Below are positions 8,089-16,446 of a stretch of 64,000 nucleotides of DNA, in pieces. Below the pieces are notes generated by a model, which was not told the DNA's origin, made no database searches, and was given only the letters and a program-made list of their open reading frames with translations. The stretch covers positions 186,001-250,000 of the forward strand of contig CBDHCC010000002.1 of NCBI GenBank assembly GCA_965261015.1, read 5' to 3'. Both the position numbers and the translations under genes were made by a program. Each line of letters opens with the position of its first letter. Within the stretch, counting starts at the first letter, position 1. This stretch comes from CBDHCC01 sp965261015 (GTDB lineage Bacteria > Pseudomonadota > Alphaproteobacteria > Sphingomonadales > Sphingomonadaceae).

Positions 8089-9084
8089 ATGCGCGTCCTT
8101 GTCACCGGAGCGGCCGGCTTTATCGGCATGAGCCTGTCCAAGCGGCTGATGGCGCGCGGCGACAGTGTGGTCGGCGTCGACAGCGTGAACGACTATTACT
8201 CGGTCCAGCTGAAGCGCGACCGGCTCTCCCACCTGGCCGAACAGGACGGCGACTTCCGGCTGCACGAGGTCGATTTCGCCGATCACGAGGCGCTCGACGC
8301 CGCGCTGGCGGGCGAGCGGTTCGACCGCATCGTCCACCTCGGCGCGCAGGCGGGCGTGCGCTACTCCATCACGAACCCGCGCGCCTATGTGCAGGCCAAT
8401 CTGGTGGGGCACCTGAACCTGTTGGAGGTCGCGCGCCATGCCCAAGTGGAGCACATGGTCTATGCCTCCTCCTCGTCGGTCTATGGCGGCAACACGGACC
8501 TGCCCTTTTCCGTGGACGACCGCGTCGATCACCCGCTGTCGCTCTACGCCGCCACCAAGAAGGCGGACGAGTTGATGAGCGAGACCTACGCCCACCTCTA
8601 TCGCCTGCCGCTCACCGGCCTGCGGTTCTTCACGGTCTATGGTCCATGGGGTCGGCCCGACATGGCGATGTGGATCTTCACGAAGGCGATCCTGGCGGGT
8701 CAGCCGATCCCGGTGTTCAACCACGGCCGGATGCAGCGCGACTTCACCTACATCGACGACATCGTGACTGGCGTGATGGCCTGCCTGGACTCACCACCGG
8801 CCGACGACGGCGCGGTCAAGGCGGGCGGGTCGAAGGGGCCGCACGCGGTCTACAACATCGGCAACCATCGGTCGGAAGAGCTGGGCCACATGATCGATCT
8901 GATCGAACAGGCGTGCGGGAAGACGGCGATCCGCGACCTGCAGCCGATGCAGGACGGCGATGTGCCCGCGACTTACGCCGACATTGACGCGATCCAGGGC
9001 GATCTGGGCTTCGAGCCGACCACCACGATCGCCGAGGGCGTGCCGCGCTTTGTCGAATGGTATCGCCAGTACCACGGCGTCTGA
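8089..9084 (+). CDS. NAD-dependent nucleotide-sugar epimerase, UDP-glucuronate 4-epimerase-like
   Basis: Extended short-chain dehydrogenase of 331 residues. It has the N-terminal Rossmann motif TGAAGFIG, the NDYY stretch typical of UDP-glucuronate 4-epimerases, and the catalytic YAATK (Tyr-x3-Lys) in LSLYAATKKADE. The FFTVYGPWGRPDMA and QRDFTYIDDIV motifs are also those of glucuronate epimerases. It would supply UDP-galacturonate for surface polysaccharide. I chose ATG 8089 because GGAGA (8076-8080) lies at good spacing; ATG 8074 in the same frame overlaps that site. Confidence 0.9.
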   Translation: MRVLVTGAAGFIGMSLSKRLMARGDSVVGVDSVNDYYSVQLKRDRLSHLAEQDGDFRLHEVDFADHEALDAALAGERFDRIVHLGAQAGVRYSITNPRAYVQANLVGHLNLLEVARHAQVEHMVYASSSSVYGGNTDLPFSVDDRVDHPLSLYAATKKADELMSETYAHLYRLPLTGLRFFTVYGPWGRPDMAMWIFTKAILAGQPIPVFNHGRMQRDFTYIDDIVTGVMACLDSPPADDGAVKAGGSKGPHAVYNIGNHRSEELGHMIDLIEQACGKTAIRDLQPMQDGDVPATYADIDAIQGDLGFEPTTTIAEGVPRFVEWYRQYHGV

Positions 9085-9088
9085 GCGA

Positions 9089-10093
9089 TTAGGCGGTGCC
9101 CGCGTCCCCGCGGGGGATGGCGATGCGGCAGTGCAGGCCGTCGGCGCGATAGTCGCGCTGCACCGTGGCACCGATCTGGCTGGGCAGCAGGCGATCGACG
9201 ATCACCGATCCGAACCCCTGCCGGCTGGGTTGCAGGATCGCGCGGCGCGCGCGCTCCGCCCAGGTCAGCTCCACCCCGCGCTCGTCCTGCCGCCACGCCA
9301 CGGCCAGCGACTCGCCGTCCTCGCTCAGGCCCCCGTATTTCGCCGCGTTCGTCGCCAGTTCGTGCAGCGCCAGGCCCAGCGACTGCGCCTCGCCGGGCGA
9401 AAGGGTGACTGCCGGCCCTTCCGTCCGGATGCGGGTGTCGTCGCCGTCGCGATAGGGGGCCAGTTCCGCACGGATCAGGTCGCCCAGTTGCAGCCCGCCC
9501 CATTCTTCGTCCACCAGCATCTGGTGGGTGCGCGACATCGCCTGCAGCCGCCGGTCGAAACTTTCCAGAAAGTCGTTGGTGGTCGCCGCGTCGCGCGCGG
9601 TGCGCCGCGCGATCGCCGAAATGGTGGCCAGCTGGTTCTTCATGCGGTGGTCGATCTCGCGCAGCACCGTGTCGCGCATCCGCTCCGCCTTGACCTCGGC
9701 GGTCACGTCGAGCGCCTTTTGCAGCACGCCGCGGACACGCCCCTCCCGGTCCACGACGGGGATGTGGTGGCAGGTCCACCAGATTTCCCTCTTCCCACCC
9801 TGTCCATCCGGGATCTGATAGAGTTCACGCCGAAGCGTGTTCGCCTCTCCCTCCAGCGCGCGGCGAAAGGCGTTCCCAAACTTCTCCCGCCGCTCGTCCG
9901 TTTCCGGGAACACGTCGAAGACGAACCGCCCGCGCAAATCCTCGATCGTCGCGCCAACCACCTGCAGATAGCACTCGTTGGCATCCAGGTAGCGGAGTTC
10001 TCGATCCAGGATCATGAAGGGGGACGGCGCGGCCTGGAACAGCGCGCTGTAGTCGATCGCGTCGGTCAGGCAGAGGGCGTCGGCGTGGTCCAC
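9089..10093 (-). CDS. PAS-domain sensor histidine kinase of the HWE/HisKA_2 type
   Basis: 334 residues without membrane segments. An N-terminal PAS domain (about residues 15-125; FQAAPSPFMILDREL, ending ALDVTAEV) is followed by the dimerisation/phospho-acceptor helix EIDHRMKNQLATISAIARR, where the histidine sits in the HRxKN motif typical of the HWE/HisKA_2 families. The ATPase domain has ALHELATNAAKYG as the N box. Such kinases in alphaproteobacteria often sense light or feed the general stress response; the PAS lacks an obvious LOV cysteine motif, so the signal is unknown. The start is GTG 10093. It is convergent with the epimerase, five bases apart. Confidence 0.87.
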   Translation of the reverse strand: MDHADALCLTDAIDYSALFQAAPSPFMILDRELRYLDANECYLQVVGATIEDLRGRFVFDVFPETDERREKFGNAFRRALEGEANTLRRELYQIPDGQGGKREIWWTCHHIPVVDREGRVRGVLQKALDVTAEVKAERMRDTVLREIDHRMKNQLATISAIARRTARDAATTNDFLESFDRRLQAMSRTHQMLVDEEWGGLQLGDLIRAELAPYRDGDDTRIRTEGPAVTLSPGEAQSLGLALHELATNAAKYGGLSEDGESLAVAWRQDERGVELTWAERARRAILQPSRQGFGSVIVDRLLPSQIGATVQRDYRADGLHCRIAIPRGDAGTA

Positions 10094-10143
10094 GATCCAA
10101 CTTTAGCCGCTTCTTCCCGAACGCGAAATAAACGCACATTAGT

Positions 10144-10878
10144 TCACCCGCAGGCCCGCACGGCGGACAGCAGCGTCGCCGCCAGTTCCGGGCGGCAGAC
10201 GAGCAGGTCCGGCAGCAGCGGATCGACGCAATTGTAGATCAGGTCCGATCCGTCCACCCGGCTGGCGTGCAGCCCCGCGGCGCGCGCGACCGCGACCGGC
10301 GCGCAATTGTCCCACTCATACTGTCCGCCGGTGTGCAGATAGGCGTCGGCCCGCCCGTCCACGACCGCCATCGCCTTGGCCCCGGCCGATCCCATCGGGA
10401 CCAGGTCGGCCCCGATCCGGTCGGCCACGTCGCGGCACAGTTCGGGCGCGCGCGACCGGCTGATCACGATCCGCAACCGGCCGTCGGTCCGAGCGGACGG
10501 CGGCGCGACGGAGCCGGAGTCCAGCACCCGATCCATCGCAGGCAGCGCGACAGCGCCCGCGACCGGCCGGCCGGCGATCGCCAGCCCGATGTGCACCGCC
10601 CAGTCGTCGCGACCCTCGCGATATTCGCGCGTCCCGTCGAGCGGGTCGACGATCCAGACCCGCGCATGGTCGCAACGGACCCGGTCGTCCGCCGCCTCTT
10701 CGCTCAGCACCCGGTCGTCCGGTCGCTCGGCGGCCAGCCGCTCCAGGATCAGGCGGTTGGCGGCCCGATCCCCGGCGTCGCCCAGCGCATCGCCCGACAG
10801 CCCGCTCGACGCGCGCAGATCGACGAGCAGCACCCCCGCATCCCGCGCCAGGGCACGCGCCAGTTCGGCGTCGGTCAC
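10144..10878 (-). CDS. cysQ: 3'(2'),5'-bisphosphate nucleotidase
   Basis: Inositol-monophosphatase-superfamily enzyme that removes the 3'-phosphate of PAP, a by-product of sulfate assimilation; 244 residues. Metal and catalytic motifs are visible: LSEEA (acidic ligand), VDPLDGTREY (the DPxDGT motif) and the C-terminal YEWDNCAPVAVARAAG (WD motif). GTG 10878 begins ten bases after the cysNC stop, which makes it the third gene of the cysD-cysNC-cysQ operon. A longer reading starting at 10944 would overlap cysNC and was not used. Confidence 0.9.
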   Translation of the reverse strand: MTDAELARALARDAGVLLVDLRASSGLSGDALGDAGDRAANRLILERLAAERPDDRVLSEEAADDRVRCDHARVWIVDPLDGTREYREGRDDWAVHIGLAIAGRPVAGAVALPAMDRVLDSGSVAPPSARTDGRLRIVISRSRAPELCRDVADRIGADLVPMGSAGAKAMAVVDGRADAYLHTGGQYEWDNCAPVAVARAAGLHASRVDGSDLIYNCVDPLLPDLLVCRPELAATLLSAVRACG

Positions 10879-10888
10879 GGGCGTGCGA

Positions 10889-12814
10889 TCATAACGCGGG
10901 GCTCCACACGCCCAGCAGGTGGGCGACGATACGTTCGGCGGCATCCTCCGGCCGTTCGGCGGTGGTGTCGACCCGTAGGTCGGGGCTCGTTGGGGTTTCG
11001 TAGGGGCTGTCGATGCCGGTGAAGTTCTTCAACGTGCCCGCGCGCGCCTTCGCATAGAGACCCTTCACGTCACGCGCCTCCGCGACGTCCAACGGCGTGT
11101 CCACGAACACCTCCACGAACTCGCCGTCCGGCACCATTCGCCGCACGAGGTCGCGCTCGGCCCGGAAGGGGGAGATGAAGGCGGTCAGGACGATCAGCCC
11201 GGCGTCCGCCATCAGCTTGGCGACCTCGCCCACCCGGCGCACATTCTCGACCCGGTCGGCGTCGGTGAAGCCCAGGTCCCTGTTCAGGCCGTGGCGCACA
11301 TTGTCGCCGTCCAGCAGGAAGGAGTGGCGGCCCAGCGCGTGCAGTTTCTTCTCGACCAGATTGGCGATGGTGGACTTCCCGGATCCGGACAGGCCGGTGA
11401 ACCACACCACGCGCGGCTGCTGGCCCTTCTGGCGCGCGTGCGCGTCGCGCCCGATCTCGATCGCCTGCCAGTGGATGTTCTGGCTGCGTCGCAGCGCGTG
11501 ATTGATCGTGCCGGCCGCCACCGTCGCGTTCGTCTCCGCGTCGATCAGGATGAACCCTCCCAATGCCGACCCTTGAGCGAAGGGCGTGAAGGCGATCGGA
11601 TGGTCCGTGTAGACCTCCGCCACCCCGATATCGTTCAGCCCCAGCGAGCGGACGGACAGTTCGGCCAGCGTGTTCACGTCGATCGCGTGGCGCGGTTGCT
11701 GCACGGTCGCGCCGACCAGATCGGCCCCGATCTTCATCCAATAGCGGCGGCCGGGCAGCAGTTCGTCCTCGCCCATCCACACGATCGTCGCCTGGAACTG
11801 GTCGGCGGTGCCCGGCGGATCGTCGGCCGCAGCCAGGACGGCCCCGCGCGACACGTCGATCTCGTCCGCAAAGGTCAGGGTCACGGACTGGCCCGCGACC
11901 GCCTGGTCCAGGTCGCCGTCCGCCGTCACGATGCGCGCCACGCTCGTGGTGCGACCGGACGGCACCGACCGCACCCGGTCGCCCGGCCGCACCGTGCCGG
12001 CCGCGATCAGCCCGGCGAAGCCGCGGAAGTCCAGATTGGGCCGGTTCACCCACTGCACCGGCATGGCGAACGGGCGCTCCTGCGCGGCATCGGCGTCGAC
12101 TGGGACACGCTCCAGATGCTCCAGCAGCGTCGGGCCGTCGAACCAGGCCGTGCGGTCGGACCGCTCCGTCACATTGTCGCCGGCAAGCCCGCTCACCGGA
12201 ATGGCGGTGACGTCGCTCAACCCGATCTCGGCGGCAAAGGCGCGATACTCCGCGACGATGGCGTCGAACCGATCCCGGGCGTAATCGACCAGGTCCATCT
12301 TGTTGATCGCCAGCACCACCCGCCCGACCCCCATCAGCTGAACCAGATAGCTGTGACGCCGTGTCTGGGTCAGCACGCCCTTGCGCGCATCCAGCAGCAG
12401 GACCGCCAGGTCGGCGGTCGATGCGGCGGTCACCATGTTGCGGGTGTATTGTTCGTGTCCGGGCGTGTCGGCGACGATGAACTTGCGTTCCGGCGTCGAG
12501 AAGAAGCGATAGGCCACGTCGATCGTGATGCCCTGTTCGCGCTCCGCGGCCAGGCCGTCCACCAGCAGGGCGAAGTCGATCGCCTGCCCCTGCGTTCCCA
12601 CCCGGCGCGAATCCGCTTCCAGTGTGGCCAGCTGGTCCGCGAAGATCGCGCGGCTGTCGTACAGCAGCCGACCGATCAGCGTCGACTTGCCGTCGTCCAC
12701 CGACCCGCAGGTGATGAAGCGCAGCAGCGACTTTGTGGACTGGGCCGCCAGATAGCCATCGATGTCCTCAGCGATCCGCGCGTCGGCGCGGTAGGCGCGA
12801 TCGTCGTCGGCCAT
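10889..12814 (-). CDS. cysNC: Fused sulfate adenylyltransferase subunit 1 / adenylylsulfate kinase
   Basis: 641 residues carrying two activities of sulfate activation. The N-terminal two thirds is the CysN GTPase: GSVDDGKSTLIGRLLYD (P-loop), DTPGHEQYTRNM and NKMD. The C-terminal 200 residues is an APS kinase with P-loop GLSGSGKSTIANLVEKK and LDGDNVRHGLNRDLGF. With CysD it makes APS from sulfate and ATP, driven by GTP hydrolysis, then phosphorylates APS to PAPS. Its start overlaps the cysD stop at a single base, so translation is coupled. Fused CysNC proteins are common in alphaproteobacteria. Confidence 0.95.
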   Translation of the reverse strand: MADDDRAYRADARIAEDIDGYLAAQSTKSLLRFITCGSVDDGKSTLIGRLLYDSRAIFADQLATLEADSRRVGTQGQAIDFALLVDGLAAEREQGITIDVAYRFFSTPERKFIVADTPGHEQYTRNMVTAASTADLAVLLLDARKGVLTQTRRHSYLVQLMGVGRVVLAINKMDLVDYARDRFDAIVAEYRAFAAEIGLSDVTAIPVSGLAGDNVTERSDRTAWFDGPTLLEHLERVPVDADAAQERPFAMPVQWVNRPNLDFRGFAGLIAAGTVRPGDRVRSVPSGRTTSVARIVTADGDLDQAVAGQSVTLTFADEIDVSRGAVLAAADDPPGTADQFQATIVWMGEDELLPGRRYWMKIGADLVGATVQQPRHAIDVNTLAELSVRSLGLNDIGVAEVYTDHPIAFTPFAQGSALGGFILIDAETNATVAAGTINHALRRSQNIHWQAIEIGRDAHARQKGQQPRVVWFTGLSGSGKSTIANLVEKKLHALGRHSFLLDGDNVRHGLNRDLGFTDADRVENVRRVGEVAKLMADAGLIVLTAFISPFRAERDLVRRMVPDGEFVEVFVDTPLDVAEARDVKGLYAKARAGTLKNFTGIDSPYETPTSPDLRVDTTAERPEDAAERIVAHLLGVWSPAL

Positions 12815-13722
12815 CAGAAATACCCCTCGCGCTTCTTCTTCTCCATGCTGGCGGCCTGGTCGTGGTCGATGGCGCGGCCCTGACGTTCCGAAGTGGTGGT
12901 CAGCAGCATCTCCTGGATGACCTCGGGCAAGGTGGTCGCGGTCGACTCCACGCCCCCGCTCAAGGGATAGCAGCCCAGTGTGCGGAAGCGGATCGAGCGC
13001 GTGACCGGCTGTTCGCCGGGTTCCAGCCGGAATCGGTCGTCGTCCACCATCAGGATCAGGCCGTCCCTCTCCACCGTCGGGCGCGGCGCGGCCAGATAGA
13101 GCGGCACGATCTCGATCCCCTCCGCCTGGATATATTGCCAGATGTCCAGCTCGGTCCAGTTGGACAGCGGGAACACGCGCATCGACTCACCCTTGCCGTG
13201 GCGCGCGTTGTAGAGGTTCCACAGTTCCGGCCGCTGGGTCTTGGGGTCCCAGCCGTGGTTCGCCGTACGGAACGAGAAAACGCGCTCCTTCGCGCGGCTC
13301 TTCTCCTCGTCCCGGCGCGCGCCCCCGAAGGCGGCGTCGTAGGCGCCTTGGGTCAGCGCCTGCTTCAGCCCTTGGGTCTTCCACAAGTCGGTGTGCAGCG
13401 ACCCGTGATCGAAGGGGTTGATCCCGCGCTCCACCGCCTCGGGATTGCGATGGACGATCAGCTCCATGCCCGCCTCGCGCGCGGCCCGATCGCGCAGGTC
13501 GTACATCGCCTGGAACTTCCAGGTCGTGTCGACGTGCAGCAGCGGGAAGGGCGGCGGCGCGGGGTGGAACGCCTTGACCGCCAGGCGCAGCATGACGGCG
13601 GAATCCTTGCCGACCGAATACAGCATCACGGGATTGTCGGCCTGCGCCATGACTTCGCGCAGTATGTGGATCGATTCGGCTTCCAGCCGCTGGAGGTGGG
13701 TCAACTGGATCATACCCGCCAT
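12814..13722 (-). CDS. cysD: Sulfate adenylyltransferase subunit 2
   Basis: 302-residue PP-loop ATP pyrophosphatase-type subunit that forms the adenylyl-sulfate bond. The PP-loop is in MLYSVGKDSAVMLRLAVKAF near residue 40, and the family stretches AAFGGARRDEEKSRAKER and FPLSNWTELDIWQYI are intact. It is the first gene of the cysD-cysNC-cysQ operon. The 118 bases between it and the upstream tRNA gene should contain the promoter, but I see no SAM riboswitch or clear CysB-type site there. Confidence 0.95.
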   Translation of the reverse strand: MAGMIQLTHLQRLEAESIHILREVMAQADNPVMLYSVGKDSAVMLRLAVKAFHPAPPPFPLLHVDTTWKFQAMYDLRDRAAREAGMELIVHRNPEAVERGINPFDHGSLHTDLWKTQGLKQALTQGAYDAAFGGARRDEEKSRAKERVFSFRTANHGWDPKTQRPELWNLYNARHGKGESMRVFPLSNWTELDIWQYIQAEGIEIVPLYLAAPRPTVERDGLILMVDDDRFRLEPGEQPVTRSIRFRTLGCYPLSGGVESTATTLPEVIQEMLLTTTSERQGRAIDHDQAASMEKKKREGYF

Positions 13723-13840
13723 CCTATCACGCCCCGTCCGCCGCTCCGTGCCACCATTTCTGCGGCGGCGGCAACGGTGGCTTGGCCGCCAAAGAAAAGG
13801 GACGGTCGCCCACCGGCGCCGCCCCTTACCTTGTGAACTG

Positions 13841-13915
13841 TGGTGGGCGTAGCAAGGATTGAACTTGCGACCCCTGCGATGTCAACACAGTGCTCTACCA
13901 CTGAGCTATACGCCC
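13841..13915 (-). tRNA. tRNA-Val (anticodon GAC)
   Basis: The minus strand folds as a standard 75-base tRNA: acceptor GGGCGTA pairs with TACGCCC; the D arm is GCTC/GAGC with loop AGTGGTA; the anticodon stem CTGTG/CGCAG encloses TTGACAT, giving anticodon GAC for valine GUC codons; the T arm is GCAAG TTCAATC CTTGC. The CCA end is encoded. It is an isolated gene between cysD and cpdR on the same strand. No integrase or duplicated 3' end is seen next to it. Confidence 0.95.
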
Positions 13916-13979
13916 ACGCTGCGGCCGCGATTAGCCGCGCCGGGCGACCGTGGCAAGCCGCCGAAGGGCGCGGTGGCCG

Positions 13980-14357
13980 CTACAGACGGCCGTGCGCGTC
14001 CTCTGTCTGCAGCACGCGATCGACCTCCAGCACCAGGTCCTTCAGGTGGAACGGCTTGGACAGGACGCGCGCGCCCGGCACCTCGCGACCGGCCCGCATC
14101 GACACGGCGGCGAAGCCGGTGATGAACATGACCTTCGTGTCCGGCGCGCGCGCCGCCACCCGCTGCGCCAGGGCGATGCCGTCCAGCCCGGGCATGACGA
14201 TGTCGGTCAGCAGCAGGTCGTAGGGCGTGGTGTCCGCGCGCGCCGCCGCCGCGTCGCCGTCCGCCACGTCCTCCACCCAGTGCCCCGATCGCTCGAGCGA
14301 TCGCTTGAGGAAGCCGCGGAGCGAATCGTCGTCTTCCGCCAGAAGGATACGTGCCAT
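13980..14357 (-). CDS. cpdR: Single-domain response regulator, CpdR-like
   Basis: A stand-alone CheY-type receiver of 125 residues with no output domain. The acidic pocket is AEDDD at residues 7-11, the phospho-acceptor is Asp52 in LLLTDIVMPGLDGI, and the conserved lysine is in VLSKPFHLKDLV. The sequence pattern (MARILLAEDD, KVMFITGFAAVS, KPFHLKDLV) is that of CpdR, the alphaproteobacterial cell-cycle adaptor regulator that steers ClpXP proteolysis when unphosphorylated. The start is ATG 14357. Assignment to CpdR rather than another single-domain receiver is by pattern recognition only. Confidence 0.85.
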   Translation of the reverse strand: MARILLAEDDDSLRGFLKRSLERSGHWVEDVADGDAAAARADTTPYDLLLTDIVMPGLDGIALAQRVAARAPDTKVMFITGFAAVSMRAGREVPGARVLSKPFHLKDLVLEVDRVLQTEDAHGRL

Positions 14358-14440
14358 GGGTGTGGGGGTCCGGTTGTTGGGCGGCTGGCACCATGTGCCC
14401 GGCGGCTTAACAATTCGCCACCCCTTTGCGGGGCTGCGGG

Positions 14441-15307
14441 ATGGTCCTACGGCCGACCACGATGGCGTCCGCCCCCGATATCGCGCTGATCGGGCCGGCC
14501 GATCCGGTCCACCCCGTCATTCTGTCGGTGCCCCACGCCGGGCGGAGGTGGAGCGCGGCGATGGGCGCGGCCTGCCGCCACGATCCCGACGCGCTCCTGC
14601 CGCTGGAGGACCGTCACGCCGACCGGCTGGTCGCCGCGGCGGTGGCGCACGGCTTTACCGCGCTGCTGTCCCATGTGCCGCGCGCCTGGGTGGACCTGAA
14701 CCGCGCGCCCGACGACCAGGACTGGCCCCGCCTGGCGGGTGAGCCGGCGCGGCGGGTCAGCGCGCGGGCCGCGGCGGGGATCGGCGTGGTGCCCGATCGG
14801 CTGACCGGGCTGGGGCCAATCTGGCGGGCACCCCTGACCCGCGCCGAGGTCGCGGCTCGCGTCGCCCGGCATCACGCACCCTGGCACGGCGCGCTGGCGG
14901 CGCTGATGGACCGGGCGCAGGCGCGGTTCGGGCGCGTGTTGCTGATCGATGTCCATTCGATGCCGGCGCGGTCCGGCGGGCGCGCCGATCTGGTGCTGGG
15001 GACGCGGCGCGGACGCAGCGTCGCGGGCGAGTGGGTCCACGCCGCGCGCCGGACGCTGATCGCGCGGGGCCGGCGGGTGGCGATCGACCAACCCTATGCC
15101 GGCGCGCACATCGCCGAGCGCCACGGCCGCCCGCCGGCCGGACGGCACGTGCTTCAGCTGGAGGTGTGCCGCTCGCTCTATCTCGACCGTGCTGCGAGGG
15201 ACGTCGGGCCCGGGCTTGAGCGGGCGACCACGGACGTGCTGTCGGTGGCGCGCGCGCTGGCGGATCGGCTGGCGCCCTTGGCCGACCTGCCGACGGCGGC
15301 GGAATAA
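14441..15307 (+). CDS. N-formylglutamate amidohydrolase family protein
   Basis: 288-residue zinc amidohydrolase. It has the family stretches VILSVPHAGR near the N-terminus, LEDRHADRLV, a metal-ligand region LLIDVHSMPAR and the PYAGAHIAERHG segment. The reference reaction is hydrolysis of N-formyl-L-glutamate in histidine degradation (HutG), but no hut genes are adjacent and the family has other formyl-amino-acid substrates. ATG 14441 was chosen; ATG 14462 is in the same frame and possible, and neither has a strong ribosome-binding site. It is divergent from cpdR. Confidence 0.82.
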   Translation: MVLRPTTMASAPDIALIGPADPVHPVILSVPHAGRRWSAAMGAACRHDPDALLPLEDRHADRLVAAAVAHGFTALLSHVPRAWVDLNRAPDDQDWPRLAGEPARRVSARAAAGIGVVPDRLTGLGPIWRAPLTRAEVAARVARHHAPWHGALAALMDRAQARFGRVLLIDVHSMPARSGGRADLVLGTRRGRSVAGEWVHAARRTLIARGRRVAIDQPYAGAHIAERHGRPPAGRHVLQLEVCRSLYLDRAARDVGPGLERATTDVLSVARALADRLAPLADLPTAAE

Positions 15308-15338
15308 AAAGACCACCCGCGCGTCGCCGCGCGGATGG
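15306..15338 (-). terminator. Rho-independent terminator after the SapC gene
   Basis: Read on the minus strand, a GC-rich stem (CCGCGCG/CGCGCGG with a four-base loop, extended by three further pairs after one mismatch) is followed by TTTTT at 15310-15306. It lies about 175 bases beyond the SapC stop and overlaps the end of the convergent amidohydrolase gene. A second hairpin (CGCGTCCG/CGGACGCG, 15355-15380) stands just before it without a T-tract. Confidence 0.7.
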
Positions 15339-15513
15339 CCGTAGTTCAGGGAAGCGCGTCCGCCGGTGAGGACGGACGCGAACCGGGGGACAAAGGGGGG
15401 GAAATCCCGCCGGCTGACACGGATTTGGTGGGCCGACGCAACCTTTCAAGAGGCCGCGGACACGCGTGCGAAAAAGGCGTACGCGCCCGGATCGACGCGG
15501 GGGCCGGTCCGCC

Positions 15514-16365
15514 TCAATCCAGCCCGGGCACCGCGTTGGCGGGCGTGGCGAGCAGCCCCTGGTCCAGCCCGTCGGGCGTGCGCTCGGACCCGGGCTGGCC
15601 CGGCTCCAGCCCCGGCACGCGGCCGCTGTTCGCGGCGCGGTTGAAGATGACGGTGATCAGCGGCAGCGAGAACAGGTGGGCGTAGATCATGCCCAGCACG
15701 CCATTGCCGTTCCACTTTCGCAGCTGATCGCCGCGCATCTCGCGCAGCTTCTGCTCGTTGACCATCTGGAACCCGCGATAGACGAAGGGCTGCTTGCCCG
15801 GCACCTCGATCGTGACCTCGCCGTCCATCAGCAGGTCCGCCTTTTCGAGCTCTTCCACGAATGCGGCGGAGCGGCCGGCGGACTGTTCGTACTGCTCGCA
15901 AAAGCCCAGGATCGCCTTGGTGGTCTCGCTGGCGTCGGACCCGTCGAAGAGCGCCTGCCCCTCTTCGCCGCCTTCGACCAGCCCGGCGAACCCCGGGTCC
16001 ATGCACAGCGACATCTGATCGCTGTCGGGGCGCAACCGGGCGAGCAGGAAGGGGTAGCGGCGCACATAGGCGGGCACATACAGCTCGTTCGACGCGAACC
16101 GGCCCTCTTCGTCGACGAACACGTTCACGCCCTCGTTCAGGCCGAACAGCGCGATCGGCACCGGGCGCTCGCCAACGGAGAACACAATCGGGAAATGGTG
16201 CTGTGCCGCGACGAACTCGTCCACCGTCAGCGGGACGGCGTGCACCGTCTTCAGGAACGGCGCGCTGCCCTGCGGGGACAGCCGCAGGTCGGCGTGCTCC
16301 TCCGACGAGAGCGGTGTCAGATCGTTGTAGAGGACGGGCAGTTCGGCGGCGGGCGCGCTGGCCAT
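15514..16365 (-). CDS. SapC family protein
   Basis: 283 residues with the layout of Pfam SapC proteins: LPVLYNDLTPLSSEEHADLRL at the start, HAVPLTVDEFVAAQHHFPIVF, SNELYVPAYVRRYPF in the middle, and a C-terminal SLPLITVIFNRAA. The biochemical role of the family is not established. In sphingomonads it is often found with outer-membrane receptor and oxygenase genes, but here it stands alone. There is no signal peptide. The start is ATG 16365, and transcription probably ends at the terminator near 15306-15338. Confidence 0.85.
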   Translation of the reverse strand: MASAPAAELPVLYNDLTPLSSEEHADLRLSPQGSAPFLKTVHAVPLTVDEFVAAQHHFPIVFSVGERPVPIALFGLNEGVNVFVDEEGRFASNELYVPAYVRRYPFLLARLRPDSDQMSLCMDPGFAGLVEGGEEGQALFDGSDASETTKAILGFCEQYEQSAGRSAAFVEELEKADLLMDGEVTIEVPGKQPFVYRGFQMVNEQKLREMRGDQLRKWNGNGVLGMIYAHLFSLPLITVIFNRAANSGRVPGLEPGQPGSERTPDGLDQGLLATPANAVPGLD

Positions 16366-16446
16366 GGACGGACCTTTCGGATGTTCAGTGTCTGGCGGGC
16401 GTGGTTACGGACGGCGACCGGCGGAGGCAAGGTCGGCCCGCCCCGC

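Noticed and set aside
13723..13840. Possible SAM or sulfate-related riboswitch before cysD
   Set aside because: No conserved SAM-type core could be folded in the leader; only GC-rich fragments were seen.
13841..13915. tRNA-Val as an integration site
   Set aside because: No integrase gene lies next to it and no second copy of its 3' end was noticed in the window.
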